64,000 bases of DNA from NCBI GenBank assembly GCA_028753945.1, contig JAPNXP010000014.1, positions 248,001 to 312,000 on the forward strand, written 5' to 3'. Both the position numbers and the translations under genes were made by a program. Shown one piece after another: positions 63,580 through 64,000 of this stretch (position 1 is its first letter; each line of letters opens with the position of its first letter). The notes beneath the pieces are model-generated. The model was not told the origin of the DNA, ran no database searches, and was given only the letters and a program-made list of their open reading frames with translations. This stretch comes from Hexactinellida sp. DTS-2022. Its lineage: Eukaryota; Porifera; Hexactinellida.

Positions 63580-64000
63580 GATTAATTATTTCGATAATCC
63601 TTATTAGTAGGCTCGTATGCTTTCAGTTGATTTATACAATTATGGGTGCACTGAATTTAGTACAGATTGTCTTATCAAATTTCATTGCATCATAATTAGC
63701 TATACAGTTGTTGTAAGAGATTAGATAAGATTATAGGAGTTTGAGTTGCAAATTGTACGTATAATGTTTTGGGAATTTATGGTCAATTTGTGGTGGTATT
63801 GTAATGACCCTTTTAAGGCACTTATTTATTCCATAATTTCACATTTTTTAGGTCAATTTGGTATTTCAACAGATAAATACAGTCAGGTTATTTTATTATG
63901 AACATTCAAGGGACCAAAAATTGTGTTCATAATAGAGACTTTATAATAAGCGACTCAACTTAATACAAACTCTATGTAAGTTGTTAAATTGGGACCATAG
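63580..64000. other. 5' flank of DCUN1D and right edge
   Basis: AT-rich sequence with the promoter side of the minus-strand DCUN1D gene. From 63878 to the window edge lies an M3 element (TACAGTCAGGTTATTTTATT, then TTGGGACCATAG at the edge) in reverse orientation, cut by the window. Confidence 0.7.
63878..64000. mobile_element. MITE family M3, truncated by window edge
   Basis: Same sequence and orientation as the 54247 copy but without the P5 insertion; the right arm lies beyond 64000. Confidence 0.85.

Noticed and set aside
1..64000. CRISPR arrays, bacterial operons or phage
   Set aside because: Repeats are palindromic MITEs or microsatellites, not regularly spaced arrays; genes are eukaryotic with introns.
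1..64000. tRNA or rRNA genes, autonomous transposase or reverse transcriptase
   Set aside because: I saw no cloverleaf with A and B boxes, no rRNA-like sequence and no transposase or RT motif in any open frame; absence from a manual read is not proof.

Overview
The window is nuclear DNA of an animal: AT-rich, with spliced genes using GT-AG introns, crowded gene spacing and many short inverted-repeat transposons. It encodes metazoan-type proteins: an ACK/TNK2-like SAM-kinase-SH3-UBA protein, NUP93, HUS1, RNF114, an AP180/PICALM adaptor, a SOWAH-like ankyrin protein and the flagellar protein CFAP47. The coiled-coil plus NHL-propeller protein at the left end resembles a family I recall as abundant in demosponges, so a sponge is my best guess, but the assignment is an inference. 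No bacterial, organellar or viral gene block is visible. Layout: 1-381 is an inverted-repeat element; 1211-2425 encodes the NHL protein. From 2869 to 28174 lies one minus-strand gene, the ACK-like kinase, in 12 exons. Its fourth intron (8403-26219, 17.8 kb) splits the kinase domain and contains four plus-strand genes: a SOWAH-like protein, a GNAT-like acetyltransferase, a frameshifted coiled-coil/propeller protein and the whole 10-exon NUP93 gene. Next come RPS18 (minus), then ATG4 (minus, 4 exons), whose third intron carries a PI-PLC-X-like gene lacking its catalytic histidines. RNF114, the 2905-residue CFAP47-like gene, an unrecognised Ser/Pro-rich gene, a CBM48-esterase and the mitochondrial oxoglutarate carrier follow on the plus strand, then HUS1 and PICALM (plus), and NUDT8 and a DCUN1D (minus) to the right end. 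Exon models were built by hand from splice sites. For ACK, NUP93, ATG4, RNF114, CFAP47, SLC25A11, HUS1, NUDT8 and the Ser/Pro-rich gene the summed exon lengths are exact multiples of three and the joined proteins match their families where a family is known; NUP93 comes to 818 residues, against 819 in human as I recall it. The genes are mostly housekeeping functions (nuclear pore, ribosome, autophagy, DNA-damage clamp, endocytosis, neddylation, cilium) and do not form one pathway. The most striking feature of the non-coding DNA is the number of short palindromic elements, at least ten related families, most opening with CAGT next to a TA and continuing with a CG-containing, TTA-rich stretch. 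They are pogo/Tigger-like MITEs with no transposase in the window. They fill introns, sit next to splice donors and nest inside each other. GTTT/CAAA microsatellites make up several further introns.
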